Positions 1 through 8,374 of a stretch of DNA of 64,000 nt are shown piece by piece. The notes beneath the pieces are model-generated. The model was not told the origin of the DNA. It searched no databases and was given only the letters and a program-made list of their open reading frames with translations. Every line of letters starts with the position of its first letter. Within the stretch, counting starts at the first letter, position 1. The translations under genes and the position numbers were made by a program. This DNA is from JB111 sp049856175 (lineage in GTDB: Bacteria > Actinomycetota > Actinomycetes > Actinomycetales > Actinomycetaceae). The stretch is from the NCBI RefSeq assembly GCF_049856175.1, contig NZ_JBNDNA010000007.1, positions 124,001 through 188,000 of the forward strand. Direction: 5' to 3'.

Positions 1-697
1 CCCCCGTGCCCTCGGCGATGACGTGCGTGGTCATCTCGGAGGGCTCCTCGGCGCCCTCCTCGACCGTGATCGTGGCGGGGCCGCCGAGCTCGCCGTCGAT
101 CGTCACCGGCAGGTCGGGCGCCGGCTCCACGGGCGTCGCGTCGGCCTGCCCCTGCGCGTCGGGGGCGAACGTGTCGACGACGTCGACGACGAAGAGCAGC
201 GTGTCGTCACCCTCGATGCCCGCGCCGGGCTGGCCCTGCTCCCCGTAGCCGTCCTCCGGCGGGAGGGAGAGGACCACCCGGTCGCCGACGTGGGTGCCGG
301 TCAGGCCCTCCTTCCAGCCGGGCACGACCTGGTTGAGGGAGAACGCGCTGGGCGCGCCCCGCTCGTAGGAGGAGTCGAACACCTCGCCGTCCCAGATCTG
401 GCCCTGGTAGTGCGCGACGACGACGTCGTCCGTACCGACCTCTGCGCCGTCGCCCTCGACGATCACCTCGGACTGGAGGGTCGCGGGAGCACCGCTGCCC
501 GGGAACTCCACGACCGGGGTCTCGCCGATCTCGGTGCTCACGGTCGGCAGGTCCTCGCCGGGCGGTGTCGCCGCCTCGCCGTCGCTCGCCTGCTCCGACC
601 CGGACTCGTCGGAGCCCTCGTCGGAGCCGGAGCAGCCGGCGAGCACGAGGGACGCCCCGAGCAGGGCTGCGGTCACGAGTCGGGTGGGTCGGCGCAC
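1..697 (-). CDS. FKBP-type peptidyl-prolyl isomerase lipoprotein (3' end cut)
   Basis: Secreted prolyl cis-trans isomerase that would help fold exported proteins at the outer face of the membrane. It begins with GTG, giving MRRPTRLVTA followed by a hydrophobic stretch and the lipobox LAGC, so it should be a lipoprotein. An acidic Ser/Glu linker follows, then an FKBP domain at about residues 60-140 with VVAHYQGQIWDGEVFDSSY, FSLNQVVPGWKEGL and GDRVVLSLPPEDGYG. After it a second FKBP-like segment begins and runs off the window, so the protein is at least 232 residues. A GGAGA ribosome site lies about 5 nt before the GTG. The Fe-S gene erpA lies upstream on the same strand, 86 nt away. The family call is confident; the full length cannot be seen. 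Confidence 0.85.
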   Translation of the reverse strand, partial: MRRPTRLVTAALLGASLVLAGCSGSDEGSDESGSEQASDGEAATPPGEDLPTVSTEIGETPVVEFPGSGAPATLQSEVIVEGDGAEVGTDDVVVAHYQGQIWDGEVFDSSYERGAPSAFSLNQVVPGWKEGLTGTHVGDRVVLSLPPEDGYGEQGQPGAGIEGDDTLLFVVDVVDTFAPDAQGQADATPVEPAPDLPVTIDGELGGPATITVEEGAEEPSEMTTHVIAEGTG

Positions 698-783
698 AAG
701 GTCTCCGTCGGGTTCGGTGTCGTGGGGTCGTCCGGGCAGCACGACGGCGCGCCGACCTGTGCGTCGGCGCGCCGTGGCCGTTG

Positions 784-1134
784 TCAGTGGAAGGAGTCGC
801 CGCAGGCGCAGGAGCCGCCCGCGTTGGGGTTGTCGATGGTGAAGCCCTGGCGCTCGATGCTGTCGGCGAAGTCGATCGATGCGCCGTCGAGGTACGGGGA
901 CGACATCTTGTCGACGACCACCTCGACACCGTCGAAGTCGCGGAGCAGGTCCCCGTCGAGGACACGCTCGTCGAAGTGCAGCTGGTAGATCAGTCCGGAG
1001 CAGCCGCCCGGCTGCACCGCCACGCGCAGGCGCAGGTCGTCCCGGCCCTCCTGGTCGAGCAGGCTCTTGACCTTGGCGGCGGCGCCGTCGGTCAGGATGA
1101 CCCCGTGGGTGGCGTCGATCGTCGTGTCCGTCAT
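784..1134 (-). CDS. erpA: Iron-sulfur cluster insertion protein, HesB/IscA (ErpA) family
   Basis: A-type carrier that delivers Fe-S clusters to apoproteins in the cytoplasm. The 116-residue product is normal family length. It carries the three conserved cysteines: Cys45 in GGCSGLIY, and Cys109 and Cys111 in the C-terminal CAC of GGSCACGDSFH. The ATG start (MTDTTID) has AGGAAGGA 7 nt upstream, which favours it over an in-frame start 12 codons further out. Such proteins serve Fe-S enzymes; the radical-SAM lipoyl synthase encoded 11 kb away is one plausible client, but that link is inference. Confidence 0.9.
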   Translation of the reverse strand: MTDTTIDATHGVILTDGAAAKVKSLLDQEGRDDLRLRVAVQPGGCSGLIYQLHFDERVLDGDLLRDFDGVEVVVDKMSSPYLDGASIDFADSIERQGFTIDNPNAGGSCACGDSFH

Positions 1135-1301
1135 GGCACGTCCTTCCTCAGGTTCTCGTCCCGGGCCCACCGGGGCGTGGCAGGGTCAACGCGGATCGGT
1201 CCCGCGCTGTTCCCGCGGTCCCAGGGTACGTCCACGCCTGCCTCCTCCGGGAGAGGCGGATCCGTCACGTCGCGCGCGGCAGCCCCCGCGCGCCGCGGGC
1301 C

Positions 1302-2489
1302 TCAGGGCCGCGACCACGTCCGAGCAAGGCGGGTGCCCCGGTCGACGAGCGCCGACCGCAGGGCCGCCGGGTCGTCCGCGGCGGGCGGCTCGTCCGGGTG
1401 CCGGCCCGGGACCAGGGCGGCGCTCGCGGACACGCCGGCAGGCGCGAGCTCCCGACGCGAGGACGTGACGGTGCGCCCGACGGCCACGACCGGGAGCGCC
1501 CGGGTCGCGGCGGCGCGTCCGACGGTGGCCATGACCGACCGCCGAGCCTCGTCGGGGCCGACCTCGCCGGCCGAGGTCACCACGAGACCGACGCCCGCCA
1601 GCCGGTCGAGCGCCACGCCGAGGCCGAGCTCGCTCGCCACGACGTCGGCGCCGTCGAACGCCCGCGCACCGAGAGCGAGGAGCGCGAGCGCGGTGCCCCC
1701 GCCCGCGCCGCCTCCGTCTGTGCGCGTGGTCAGCCGGCTCGCGGGCGCCCCCTCCCCCGTGGTCCCGTGGCCCGCGTGGCCGCCGCCCGCGTGTTCGTGG
1801 CCCGCATGGCCGTGCCCGAGCAGCGGCAGGGCGGTGCGCCCGCGACGATCACCGGCGGACCGGAGGATGCGGTCGGCCGTGCGACCGGTGCGTCCGTCGA
1901 GCTCCTGCGCCCGGGCGGGATCGATGCCGTGCCGCTCGGCCAGCTGCGCTCCTGTGCCGTGCAGTCCGGTCAGGGGCTCGTCCACGGCGAGGGCGAGGAC
2001 GACGTCGAGCCCCTCGAGCCGCTCGGCCGCCCGCGGCACGTCGTCAGGGCCGCCGCCGAGCTCGGTGAGCAGCCCGGCACCGGCGTCGTGCACCCCGGCC
2101 ACGCCGAGCCCGACGACGACCCGGCCCGCTCCCGAGTGTGCGGCGTGCGCGAGCAGTGCCCCGAGCCCCGCGCTCGTCCCCTCCTCCAGGCACTCCGCGA
2201 CCCGGCCGGGGGCGAGGCGGGCGCCGAGGACGTCGTCGGCGTCGATCCAGACGGTCCGCCCGGCACGGACCAGGCTCGCGGGGACGGGCTCGCCGAGGGG
2301 GCCCGGAACCACGACGATCTCCCGCCCACCCGGCGGCAGCACGTCCAGGACACCGGCGGAGCCGTCGGACAGGGCCAGCTCCTCGAGCTCGTCGTCCGGG
2401 CGCTCCGCCGCCCAGCCCTGCGTCAGCGCGGCCGCCACCTGCACGGCCGGCAGCGCCCCGACCCGGTCGACGGCGAGCAGCACCCGCAC
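1302..2489 (-). CDS. Glycerate kinase family protein (divergent)
   Basis: About 395 residues resembling type-1 glycerate 2-kinases (GlxK/GarK), which phosphorylate D-glycerate. The fold signature is recognisable in RVVVGLGVAGVHDAGAGLL, the equivalent of the family's GIGGSATNDGGAG loop, and in the C-terminal VVASELGLGVALDRLAG. The key motifs are degraded, however: the N-terminal SFKG segment reads DRVGALPA, and the Gly-Gly-Ser of the nucleotide loop is lost. A His-rich insert (LLGHGHAGHEHAGGGHAGHG, about residues 221-241) is not typical of the family. The GTG start lies 2 nt after the stop of the M20 peptidase gene, so translation is probably coupled. Catalytic activity is doubtful; fold membership is likely. 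Confidence 0.65.
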   Translation of the reverse strand: MRVLLAVDRVGALPAVQVAAALTQGWAAERPDDELEELALSDGSAGVLDVLPPGGREIVVVPGPLGEPVPASLVRAGRTVWIDADDVLGARLAPGRVAECLEEGTSAGLGALLAHAAHSGAGRVVVGLGVAGVHDAGAGLLTELGGGPDDVPRAAERLEGLDVVLALAVDEPLTGLHGTGAQLAERHGIDPARAQELDGRTGRTADRILRSAGDRRGRTALPLLGHGHAGHEHAGGGHAGHGTTGEGAPASRLTTRTDGGGAGGGTALALLALGARAFDGADVVASELGLGVALDRLAGVGLVVTSAGEVGPDEARRSVMATVGRAAATRALPVVAVGRTVTSSRRELAPAGVSASAALVPGRHPDEPPAADDPAALRSALVDRGTRLARTWSRP

Positions 2490-2491
2490 GG

Positions 2492-3853
2492 CTAGACGAC
2501 CCCGCCGAGCCGCGCGAGCAGGAGCGCCTCGGCGAGGACCGCCCGCGCGTGCTCGCCCACGTGCAGCGACTCGTCCTCCGAGTGGGCGCGGGACTGCGGG
2601 TCCTCCACGCCGGTGACGAGGATCTGCGCCTGCGGGAAGACCTCCTTGAGGTCGGCGATGAAGGGGATCGACCCACCCATGCCCTGGTGGACGGGACGGG
2701 TACCCCAGGCGCGGGCGAGCGCCCACTCGGCGGCCTGCAGCGCCGGACCGTCGCCCGCGCCGTCGAACCCGGGTCCCGCCTCCACCACGGTCGTCGTCAC
2801 CTGAGCGCCGAGCGTGGCGTGGGACTGCAGGTGGTCGGTGAGGGCGCGGGCCGCCTCGGCGGGGGCCTGACCGGGTGCCACCCGCAACGAGATCGCGGCG
2901 CGCGCCGCCGGGATGAGGGTGTTCGACGACGTCGCGACGGGCGTGGCGTCGAGGCCGATGACGGCGATCGCCGGCATGTTCCACAGCCGGCCGGCGAGCG
3001 GTCCTGAGCCGGCGAGCCGCACCTCGTCGAGCATGCCGGACGAGGCCCGGAAGTCCGCCTCCGGGTAGTCGACGAGCTCCGCGTCCGAGGTCTGCAGCCC
3101 GGTGACGGCGACGTTGCCGTCGTCGTCGTGGAGCGTGGCGATCAGGCGGGCCAGGGAGGTGACGGCGTCGAGCGACGGTCCGCCGAAGAGACCGGAGTGG
3201 ACCGCGTGGTGCGCCACGCGGACCTCGACCTCGACCTGGACGACGCCGCGCAGGCTGGTCGTCAGCGCCGGTGTACCGATCGCCCAGTTCGACGAGTCGG
3301 CCACGGCGATGACGTCGGCGGCGAGCGCGTCGCGGTGCTGCTCGAGGAAGTCACGGAAGGTCGGGGAGCCGATCTCCTCCTCGCCCTCGACGAACACGGT
3401 GACGTTGACCGGCAGGTCGTCGCCGAGGATCCGCAGCGCCCCGACGTGGGCCATGATCCCTGCCTTGTCGTCGGCCGCGCCCCGGCCGTAGAGGCGGTCG
3501 CCGCGGACCTCGGGGACGAACGGGTCCTCCGTCGACCAGGCGGCCGCGTCGCCGGGGGGCTGCACGTCGTGGTGCGCGTACAGCAGCACGGTCGGTGCCC
3601 CGGGGACGCCCACCTTGTGCCCGAGGACGGCGGGGCGGGAGACCGCGCCACCGGGCGTGGTCGCCTCGGCGATCCGCACGTCCTGCATCCCGGCACCGCG
3701 CAGCAGGCCCGCCACCGCCTCGGCGCTCACGCGCACGGCCGACTGGTCGAACGCGGGGTTGGAGACCGAAGGGATGGTCACGAGCTCCTGTAGCTCGGCG
3801 AGCACCCGGGGGTAGTCCTGCTCGGCGCGGGCGATGAGGTCGTCGATGTTCAC
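2492..3853 (-). CDS. M20 family dipeptidase / metallopeptidase
   Basis: Cytoplasmic zinc peptidase of the M20 family (carnosinase/PepV-like), 453 residues. The metal and catalytic residues are present in order: YAHHDVQPPGD (His and Asp ligands), GRGAADDKAGIMAH (bridging Asp), EGEEEIGS (general base Glu), the dimerisation-domain HHAVHSG, and the C-terminal SRAHSEDESLHV (His ligand). GTG start; the only purine-rich run (GAGGGG) abuts it, so initiation may be weak or leaderless. It is the first gene of a likely two-gene operon with the glycerate-kinase-like gene. A tandem repeat lies directly upstream. Confidence 0.9.
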   Translation of the reverse strand: MNIDDLIARAEQDYPRVLAELQELVTIPSVSNPAFDQSAVRVSAEAVAGLLRGAGMQDVRIAEATTPGGAVSRPAVLGHKVGVPGAPTVLLYAHHDVQPPGDAAAWSTEDPFVPEVRGDRLYGRGAADDKAGIMAHVGALRILGDDLPVNVTVFVEGEEEIGSPTFRDFLEQHRDALAADVIAVADSSNWAIGTPALTTSLRGVVQVEVEVRVAHHAVHSGLFGGPSLDAVTSLARLIATLHDDDGNVAVTGLQTSDAELVDYPEADFRASSGMLDEVRLAGSGPLAGRLWNMPAIAVIGLDATPVATSSNTLIPAARAAISLRVAPGQAPAEAARALTDHLQSHATLGAQVTTTVVEAGPGFDGAGDGPALQAAEWALARAWGTRPVHQGMGGSIPFIADLKEVFPQAQILVTGVEDPQSRAHSEDESLHVGEHARAVLAEALLLARLGGVV

Positions 3854-3897
3854 CCCTCGAGGTTAGCGACCCAGCGCCGGTCCCCCACGCGCCGTGC

Positions 3898-4007
3898 CTC
3901 GAGCAGAGACGTACCCTCCCCGCTCGATCCGTCCCTCGAGCTGCGACCTGCCCTCCCCGCTCGATCCGTTCCTCGAGCTGCGACCTGCCCTCCCCGCTCG
4001 ATCCGTC
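3898..4007. repeat. Three tandem 37-bp repeats
   Basis: Three head-to-tail copies with an exact 37-bp period, beginning with ctcgag at 3898, 3935 and 3972. Copies 2 and 3 are almost identical (one change near the end: ccgtc against ccgtt); copy 1 differs at several bases in its first half. Each ends in ccctccccgctcgatccg. A degraded fourth start follows at about 4009. The array fills the space between the divergent dipeptidase and DUF3043 genes, so it overlaps whatever promoters they use. Confidence 0.85.
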
Positions 4008-4083
4008 CCTCCCGCCCCGAGCTGTGCCTCGGGCCACCGGGCCGCCCGGCCCGGCGCCGGCGGGCGTCCACTATCCTGCTGGG

Positions 4084-4716
4084 GTGAGAGTCCGCCGCAC
4101 CGACGCGTCCCCCGAGGCACCCGAGCACAGCGAGGGCGCCGACGACCTGGCCGCGGACGAGCGGTCGGCGCCGGGCGCCACGCCACGCAAGGGCCGCCCC
4201 ACCCCGACGAAGGCCGAGGCCGCCGCGCGCAACCGCCAGCCGCTGGTCGTCAACGACCGCAAGGCGGCCCGCAAGCGCGCCAAGGAGCAGCGCAACAAGA
4301 ACTTCGCGCTCCAGCAGCAGGCGATGCGCACCGGCGACGAGCGCTACCTGCCCGCCCGTGACCGCGGCCCCGTGCGCCGCGCCGCGCGCGACTGGATCGA
4401 CTCCCGCTTCCTGCCCTCGCAGATCTTCCTGCCCGGCGCGTTCGTCATCATGCTCGCGATGCTCGTCGTCGGGCAGTTCCTGCCCGGGTACGAGGCCGCC
4501 ATCGTCATGGCGATGTACCTCCTGCTCGTCCTGTCGATCATCACGTCCGTCATCGCGGTGCTCATCCTCAAGCGGCGGCTCGTCGCCGAGCACGGCGACC
4601 GGTACGTCAAGGGCACGGTCTGGTACGCCTTCATCCGCTCGATGTACCCGCGCTTCCTGCGCCAGCCCAAGCCGCAGGTGCGCATCGGCGGCGGGCCGGT
4701 GCAGCCCAGGCAGTAG
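4084..4716 (+). CDS. DUF3043 membrane protein
   Basis: Actinobacterial membrane protein of unknown function, 210 residues. The N-terminal half is charged and cytoplasmic, rich in Lys/Arg (KAARKRAKEQRNKNF). Two transmembrane segments follow (FLPGAFVIMLAMLVVGQFL and IVMAMYLLLVLSIITSVIAV), separated by a short loop, then a basic tail. The start is taken as GTG 4084 because a TATCCT -10 box at 4072-4077 ends 6 nt before it and no ribosome site is seen, the leaderless pattern common in this window. The gene converges on the AEC transporter gene with a 9-nt gap and no obvious terminator. Confidence 0.8.
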   Translation: MRVRRTDASPEAPEHSEGADDLAADERSAPGATPRKGRPTPTKAEAAARNRQPLVVNDRKAARKRAKEQRNKNFALQQQAMRTGDERYLPARDRGPVRRAARDWIDSRFLPSQIFLPGAFVIMLAMLVVGQFLPGYEAAIVMAMYLLLVLSIITSVIAVLILKRRLVAEHGDRYVKGTVWYAFIRSMYPRFLRQPKPQVRIGGGPVQPRQ

Positions 4717-4725
4717 CGGGCGGGC

Positions 4726-5643
4726 TCAGCCCAGGATCGCGGCGATCCCGACGATCGCCGGGAACGAGAGCAGGGTCGTCACGACGATCCCGTCGCGCGC
4801 GAGGTCCTCGCCGCGGCCGTACTCGCCGGCGATGACGAAGACGTTCTGCGCCGAGGGCAGAGCACTGACGACCGCGACGGCGAGCGTGGCCGAGCGGTCC
4901 AGACCGAGGGCGAGAGCGACCCCGACCGCCACCGCGGGCATGGCCACGAGCTTGACGACCGTGATCCAGGCCACCTCGCGCCAGCGGCCCGCACCGATCG
5001 ACGGGCCGAGCCGCAGCGAGACGCCGAACCCGATGAGGATCGCCGGGATCGTCATCGACCCGATCATCTCGAGCGGGGTGGCCAGGACCGTGGGCAGGTC
5101 CCAGCCGGTGGCGGACAGCACCACCCCGAGGGCCGTCCCCAGCAGGAGCGGCTGGACGAGGGTGCGCGCCGCCGCACGCACCGGACCTCCCCCGGTCCCC
5201 GGCCGGGACCGCTCGAGGACGGCGATCATCAACGGCTGCACGAACAGCAGCTGGATCAGCACCATCGGCACGATCGCGGACGCGTCACCGAGCGCGAGGA
5301 TCGCGAGCGGGAGCCCGAGGTTGAGGGCGTTGACGAACCCCACGAGCGAGGAGGCCACGGTGGTGCCCACGAGGCCGTGACCCCACACGAGCCGTGCAGG
5401 AACCGCCACGAGGGCCATGCCGATGACGACGGCCAGCAGCTGCGCGAGCGCGCCGACCGAGACGATGTCGGCAAGGTCCGAGTCCCCGACGACCCCCACG
5501 AGCAGTGCAGGGGCCGCCACCCAGAACACGACCTTGCCCAGCGCACGCTGGACGGAGACGTCGACGATCCGCAGGTGCGCGAGCAGGAAGCCCGCGCCGA
5601 TGATGACGCCGATCGTGCCGAAGGCGTTGAGGACCCCGGTCAT
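4726..5643 (-). CDS. AEC family transporter (auxin efflux carrier-like permease)
   Basis: Integral membrane permease of 305 residues with about ten hydrophobic helices. The pattern is typical of the AEC family: a first half starting MTGVLNAFGTIGVIIGAGFLL, central GFVNALNLGLPLAILALGD (the Asn-Leu-Pro kink), and a second half with MIGSMTIPAILIGFGVSL and ALPSAQNVFVIAGEYG. Family members export or import small organic acids; the substrate here is unknown. Its ATG overlaps the pyrD stop (ATGA), so the two genes are translationally coupled, but a functional link to pyrimidine synthesis is not implied. Confidence 0.85.
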   Translation of the reverse strand: MTGVLNAFGTIGVIIGAGFLLAHLRIVDVSVQRALGKVVFWVAAPALLVGVVGDSDLADIVSVGALAQLLAVVIGMALVAVPARLVWGHGLVGTTVASSLVGFVNALNLGLPLAILALGDASAIVPMVLIQLLFVQPLMIAVLERSRPGTGGGPVRAAARTLVQPLLLGTALGVVLSATGWDLPTVLATPLEMIGSMTIPAILIGFGVSLRLGPSIGAGRWREVAWITVVKLVAMPAVAVGVALALGLDRSATLAVAVVSALPSAQNVFVIAGEYGRGEDLARDGIVVTTLLSFPAIVGIAAILG

Positions 5644-6674
5644 ACGAGTCGGGAGAGCCGTCCCGGCAGCAGCGGTCCCTGCTCGACGAACGCGGAGTAG
5701 ACCTGGATGAGGTCCGCCCCGGCGCCGAGCATCGCGCGGGCGTCGTCGACCGAGCCGATGCCGCCCGTGCCGATGATCGTGGGCCCCGGTCCCAGGCGGT
5801 CGCGCAGCCGCGCGACGACCGCGCGCGACCGGAGCGTGAGCGGCGCTCCCGACAGCCCGCCGGGGCCGAGGTCGTGGTCGATGGTGGTGTTCGTGGCCGA
5901 GACGCCCGCGAGGTCGAGGTCCCCGGCGAGGTCGGCGACGGCGTCGACGTCCTGGTCCGCGAGGTCGGGGGCGATCTTCACCAGGAGCGGCACCCGCCGG
6001 TCCGCCGCGTCGTCGGCCACCGCCCGGACGCCGCGCAGGATCGGGCGCAGCTGCTCGACGGACTGCAGGCTCCGCAGGCCCGGCGTGTTCGGCGAGGACA
6101 CGTTGACGACCAGGTAGTCGGCCCAGCGCGCGAGCACCCGGGCGGAGCGCTCGTAGTCGTGGGCCGCGTCGTCGACGGGCACCACCTTGGACTTGCCGAT
6201 GTTCACCCCGACGACGACGCCACGCCCCCGGCGGGTCGACCGCAGCTCGCGCAGCCGGGCGGCGAGCGCGTCGGCCCCGAGGTTGTTGAAGCCCATGGCG
6301 TTGCGCAGCGCGTGCAGCTCGGGGTGGCGCCAGGCGCGGGGCCGCGGGTTGCCCGGCTGCGGGTGCGCGGTGACGGTGCCGACCTCGACGAAGCCGAAGC
6401 CGAGCGCGTCGAGGCCGAGCACCGCGCGACCGTCCTTGTCCATGCCGGCGGCCAGTCCCACGACGGAGGGGACCTGGCGCGCGAGCGGGCCGTGCGGTGC
6501 CGGGGCGACCGGGACCGCGGGCCGGCGCCCGAGCGTCGCAGCGAGCAGTCGTCGGGCGGGCTCGAGGCGACCGGCGAGTCCGATCGCCCGCACCGCGGCG
6601 ACGTGGGCGTCCTCGGCGTCGATGCGGGAGATGAGGTGGCGGTAGGCCGCGGGGTACGGGTCGGGCAGGGGCAC
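5640..6674 (-). CDS. pyrD: Dihydroorotate dehydrogenase (quinone), class 2
   Basis: Oxidises dihydroorotate to orotate in pyrimidine synthesis, passing electrons to quinone at the membrane. The 344-residue length and N-terminal helical extension mark class 2. Motifs include LAAGMDKDG, GFVEVGTVTAHPQPGNP, NAMGFNNLG, VVNVSSPNTPGLR (catalytic Ser region), LVKIAPDL, GVSATNTT, and the FMN-phosphate loop GTGGIGSVDDA. The start is GTG 6674, with a TACGCT -10 box ending 6 nt upstream (leaderless). It is transcribed divergently from pepA; the 56-nt gap holds both -10 boxes. Confidence 0.93.
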   Translation of the reverse strand: MPLPDPYPAAYRHLISRIDAEDAHVAAVRAIGLAGRLEPARRLLAATLGRRPAVPVAPAPHGPLARQVPSVVGLAAGMDKDGRAVLGLDALGFGFVEVGTVTAHPQPGNPRPRAWRHPELHALRNAMGFNNLGADALAARLRELRSTRRGRGVVVGVNIGKSKVVPVDDAAHDYERSARVLARWADYLVVNVSSPNTPGLRSLQSVEQLRPILRGVRAVADDAADRRVPLLVKIAPDLADQDVDAVADLAGDLDLAGVSATNTTIDHDLGPGGLSGAPLTLRSRAVVARLRDRLGPGPTIIGTGGIGSVDDARAMLGAGADLIQVYSAFVEQGPLLPGRLSRLV

Positions 6675-6730
6675 GCGCGCAGCGTAGGCGCCACGTCACC
6701 GGGGGCGCATCGGCGTCCTACCCTGGGGCG
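6675..6730. promoter_or_regulatory. Divergent leaderless promoters for pyrD and pepA
   Basis: A 56-bp spacer with a -10 box on each strand: TACGCT (6681-6686, minus strand) lies 6 nt before the pyrD GTG, and TACCCT (6719-6724) lies 6 nt before the pepA GTG. Neither start has a ribosome-binding site. The two promoters must share or overlap their upstream elements. Confidence 0.6.
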
Positions 6731-8194
6731 GTGACCACACTCGATCTCAGCCACAAGTCCGCGACCTCGATCACGGCCGACGTCGTCGTCGTCGGGGTCG
6801 GCACCACCGCCGACGGACCCGCCCTCGTCGGGGGCGACGCGCTCGGCAGGCACGCCGGGGCGCTGACCGGCCGGCTCGCCGCGCTCGGCGTGACCGGCCG
6901 AACCGACCAGGTCGTGCGCGTCGCCGCGCCCGACGCGTGGAAGGCGCCCGCGGTCGCCCTGACCGGCGTCGGTCCGGTCGACGACCTCGACGCCGAGGCG
7001 CTGCGCCGCGCGGCGGGTGCCGCCGCCCGCTCGCTGACCGGCGTCGCGCACGCCGTGCTCGCCCTGCCCGCCGACGAGCCGTCCCGCGCGGGCGCCGTCG
7101 CCGAGGGGGCGCTGCTGGGGGCGTTCGCCGTCGGTTCGTACCGCTCTGAGCCGGAGGCCCCGGTGGCCCGCCTGACGCTCGTCGCGGGCAAGGGCAAGGA
7201 GGTCGACGCCGCCGTGTCCCGCGCCGGCGTGGTCGCCGCCCACGTCAACGCCACCCGCGAGCTCGTCAACGCCTCGCCGGGCGAGCTGTTCCCGGCCTCG
7301 TTCGCGGACCGCGCCAAGGAGCTCGCGAGGAAGACCTCGATCAAGGTCCAGGTCCTCGACGAGGCCGCGCTCGAGGCGGGCGGCTACGGCGGCCTGGTCG
7401 GCGTCGGCAAGGGGTCGCCCCGCGGGCCGCGCCTCGTCACCCTCACGTACTCGCCGAGGCGTCCGAAGGGCCGCTACGCGCTGGTGGGCAAGGGCATCAC
7501 CTTCGACTCCGGCGGTCTGTCGCTCAAGCCGCCGAAGTCGATGGAGACGATGAAGTCCGACATGGCCGGGGCGGCCGCGGTGCTGCACACGGTGCTGGCT
7601 GCCGCCGAGCTCGGGCTGCCCGTCGCCGTCACCGGCTACCTGCCGCTCGCCGAGAACATGCCGAGCGGTACCGCGCAGCGTCCCTCCGACGTGCTCACCC
7701 AGCGCGACGGGACGACGGTCGAGGTGACGAACACCGACGCCGAGGGCCGTCTCGTGCTGGCCGACGCCCTCGTTGACGCCGTGGCGGCCTCCCCGGACGC
7801 GGTGCTCGACATCGCCACGCTCACCGGCGCCCAGGTCGTCGCGCTCGGCGACCGCACCGCGGGGGTCATGGGGACCGACGCCGCGCGCGAGCAGGTCGTC
7901 GCCGCGGCCCGGGCGGCCGGCGAGGACGCCTGGGCGATGCCCCTGCCGCCGGAGCAGCTGGACGGGCTGAAGTCCCCGGTCGCCGACCTCAAGAACTCCG
8001 GCGAGCGCGCCGGGGGCATGCTCACCGCGGGCGTGTTCCTCCAGCAGTTCGTCGGCGAGACCCCGTGGGCGCACATCGACATCGCGGGCCCCAGCTACAA
8101 CTCCGCCGCCGCGTACGGCTACACGCACGTGGGCGGTACGGGGTACGGGGTGCGCACGATGCTGTCCTACCTCGAGGCCCGCTCGGCCGCCTGA
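6731..8194 (+). CDS. pepA: Leucyl aminopeptidase (M17)
   Basis: Cytoplasmic hexameric di-metal aminopeptidase, 487 residues, releasing N-terminal amino acids from peptides. The C-terminal catalytic half contains GKGITFDSGGLSLKPP (metal-binding Lys and Asp), MKSDMAGAAAV and the family signature NTDAEGRLVLADAL. The weaker N-terminal macro-like domain covers roughly the first 170 residues. GTG start with TACCCT 6 nt upstream, leaderless. A strong hairpin follows the stop codon. Confidence 0.95.
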   Translation: MTTLDLSHKSATSITADVVVVGVGTTADGPALVGGDALGRHAGALTGRLAALGVTGRTDQVVRVAAPDAWKAPAVALTGVGPVDDLDAEALRRAAGAAARSLTGVAHAVLALPADEPSRAGAVAEGALLGAFAVGSYRSEPEAPVARLTLVAGKGKEVDAAVSRAGVVAAHVNATRELVNASPGELFPASFADRAKELARKTSIKVQVLDEAALEAGGYGGLVGVGKGSPRGPRLVTLTYSPRRPKGRYALVGKGITFDSGGLSLKPPKSMETMKSDMAGAAAVLHTVLAAAELGLPVAVTGYLPLAENMPSGTAQRPSDVLTQRDGTTVEVTNTDAEGRLVLADALVDAVAASPDAVLDIATLTGAQVVALGDRTAGVMGTDAAREQVVAAARAAGEDAWAMPLPPEQLDGLKSPVADLKNSGERAGGMLTAGVFLQQFVGETPWAHIDIAGPSYNSAAAYGYTHVGGTGYGVRTMLSYLEARSAA

Positions 8195-8203
8195 CTCCGA
8201 CGC

Positions 8204-8235
8204 AGCGGGCCCTCGCCGAGCGTCGGGGGCCCGCT
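8204..8235 (+). terminator. Hairpin after pepA
   Basis: A perfect 9-bp stem (AGCGGGCCC with GGGCCCGCT) around a 14-nt loop begins 9 nt after the pepA stop. No U-tract follows, as is usual for terminators in high-G+C Actinobacteria. Confidence 0.6.
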
Positions 8236-8374
8236 CCGTGACACGATCGACCCGAAGGCGCCCCGAGGCCCGGCTCCCGCGTGCGAGGCGGGCCGCGCCG
8301 GGCGACTACGGTTGGACCTGTTGACATGGCGGTCCCGTCAGGTGGACCGCCGAGCCTGCGGCAAGGAGAGGCAC

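Noticed and set aside
3898..4007. CRISPR array
   Set aside because: The 37-bp units are contiguous with no unique spacers, only three copies exist, and no cas genes are nearby.
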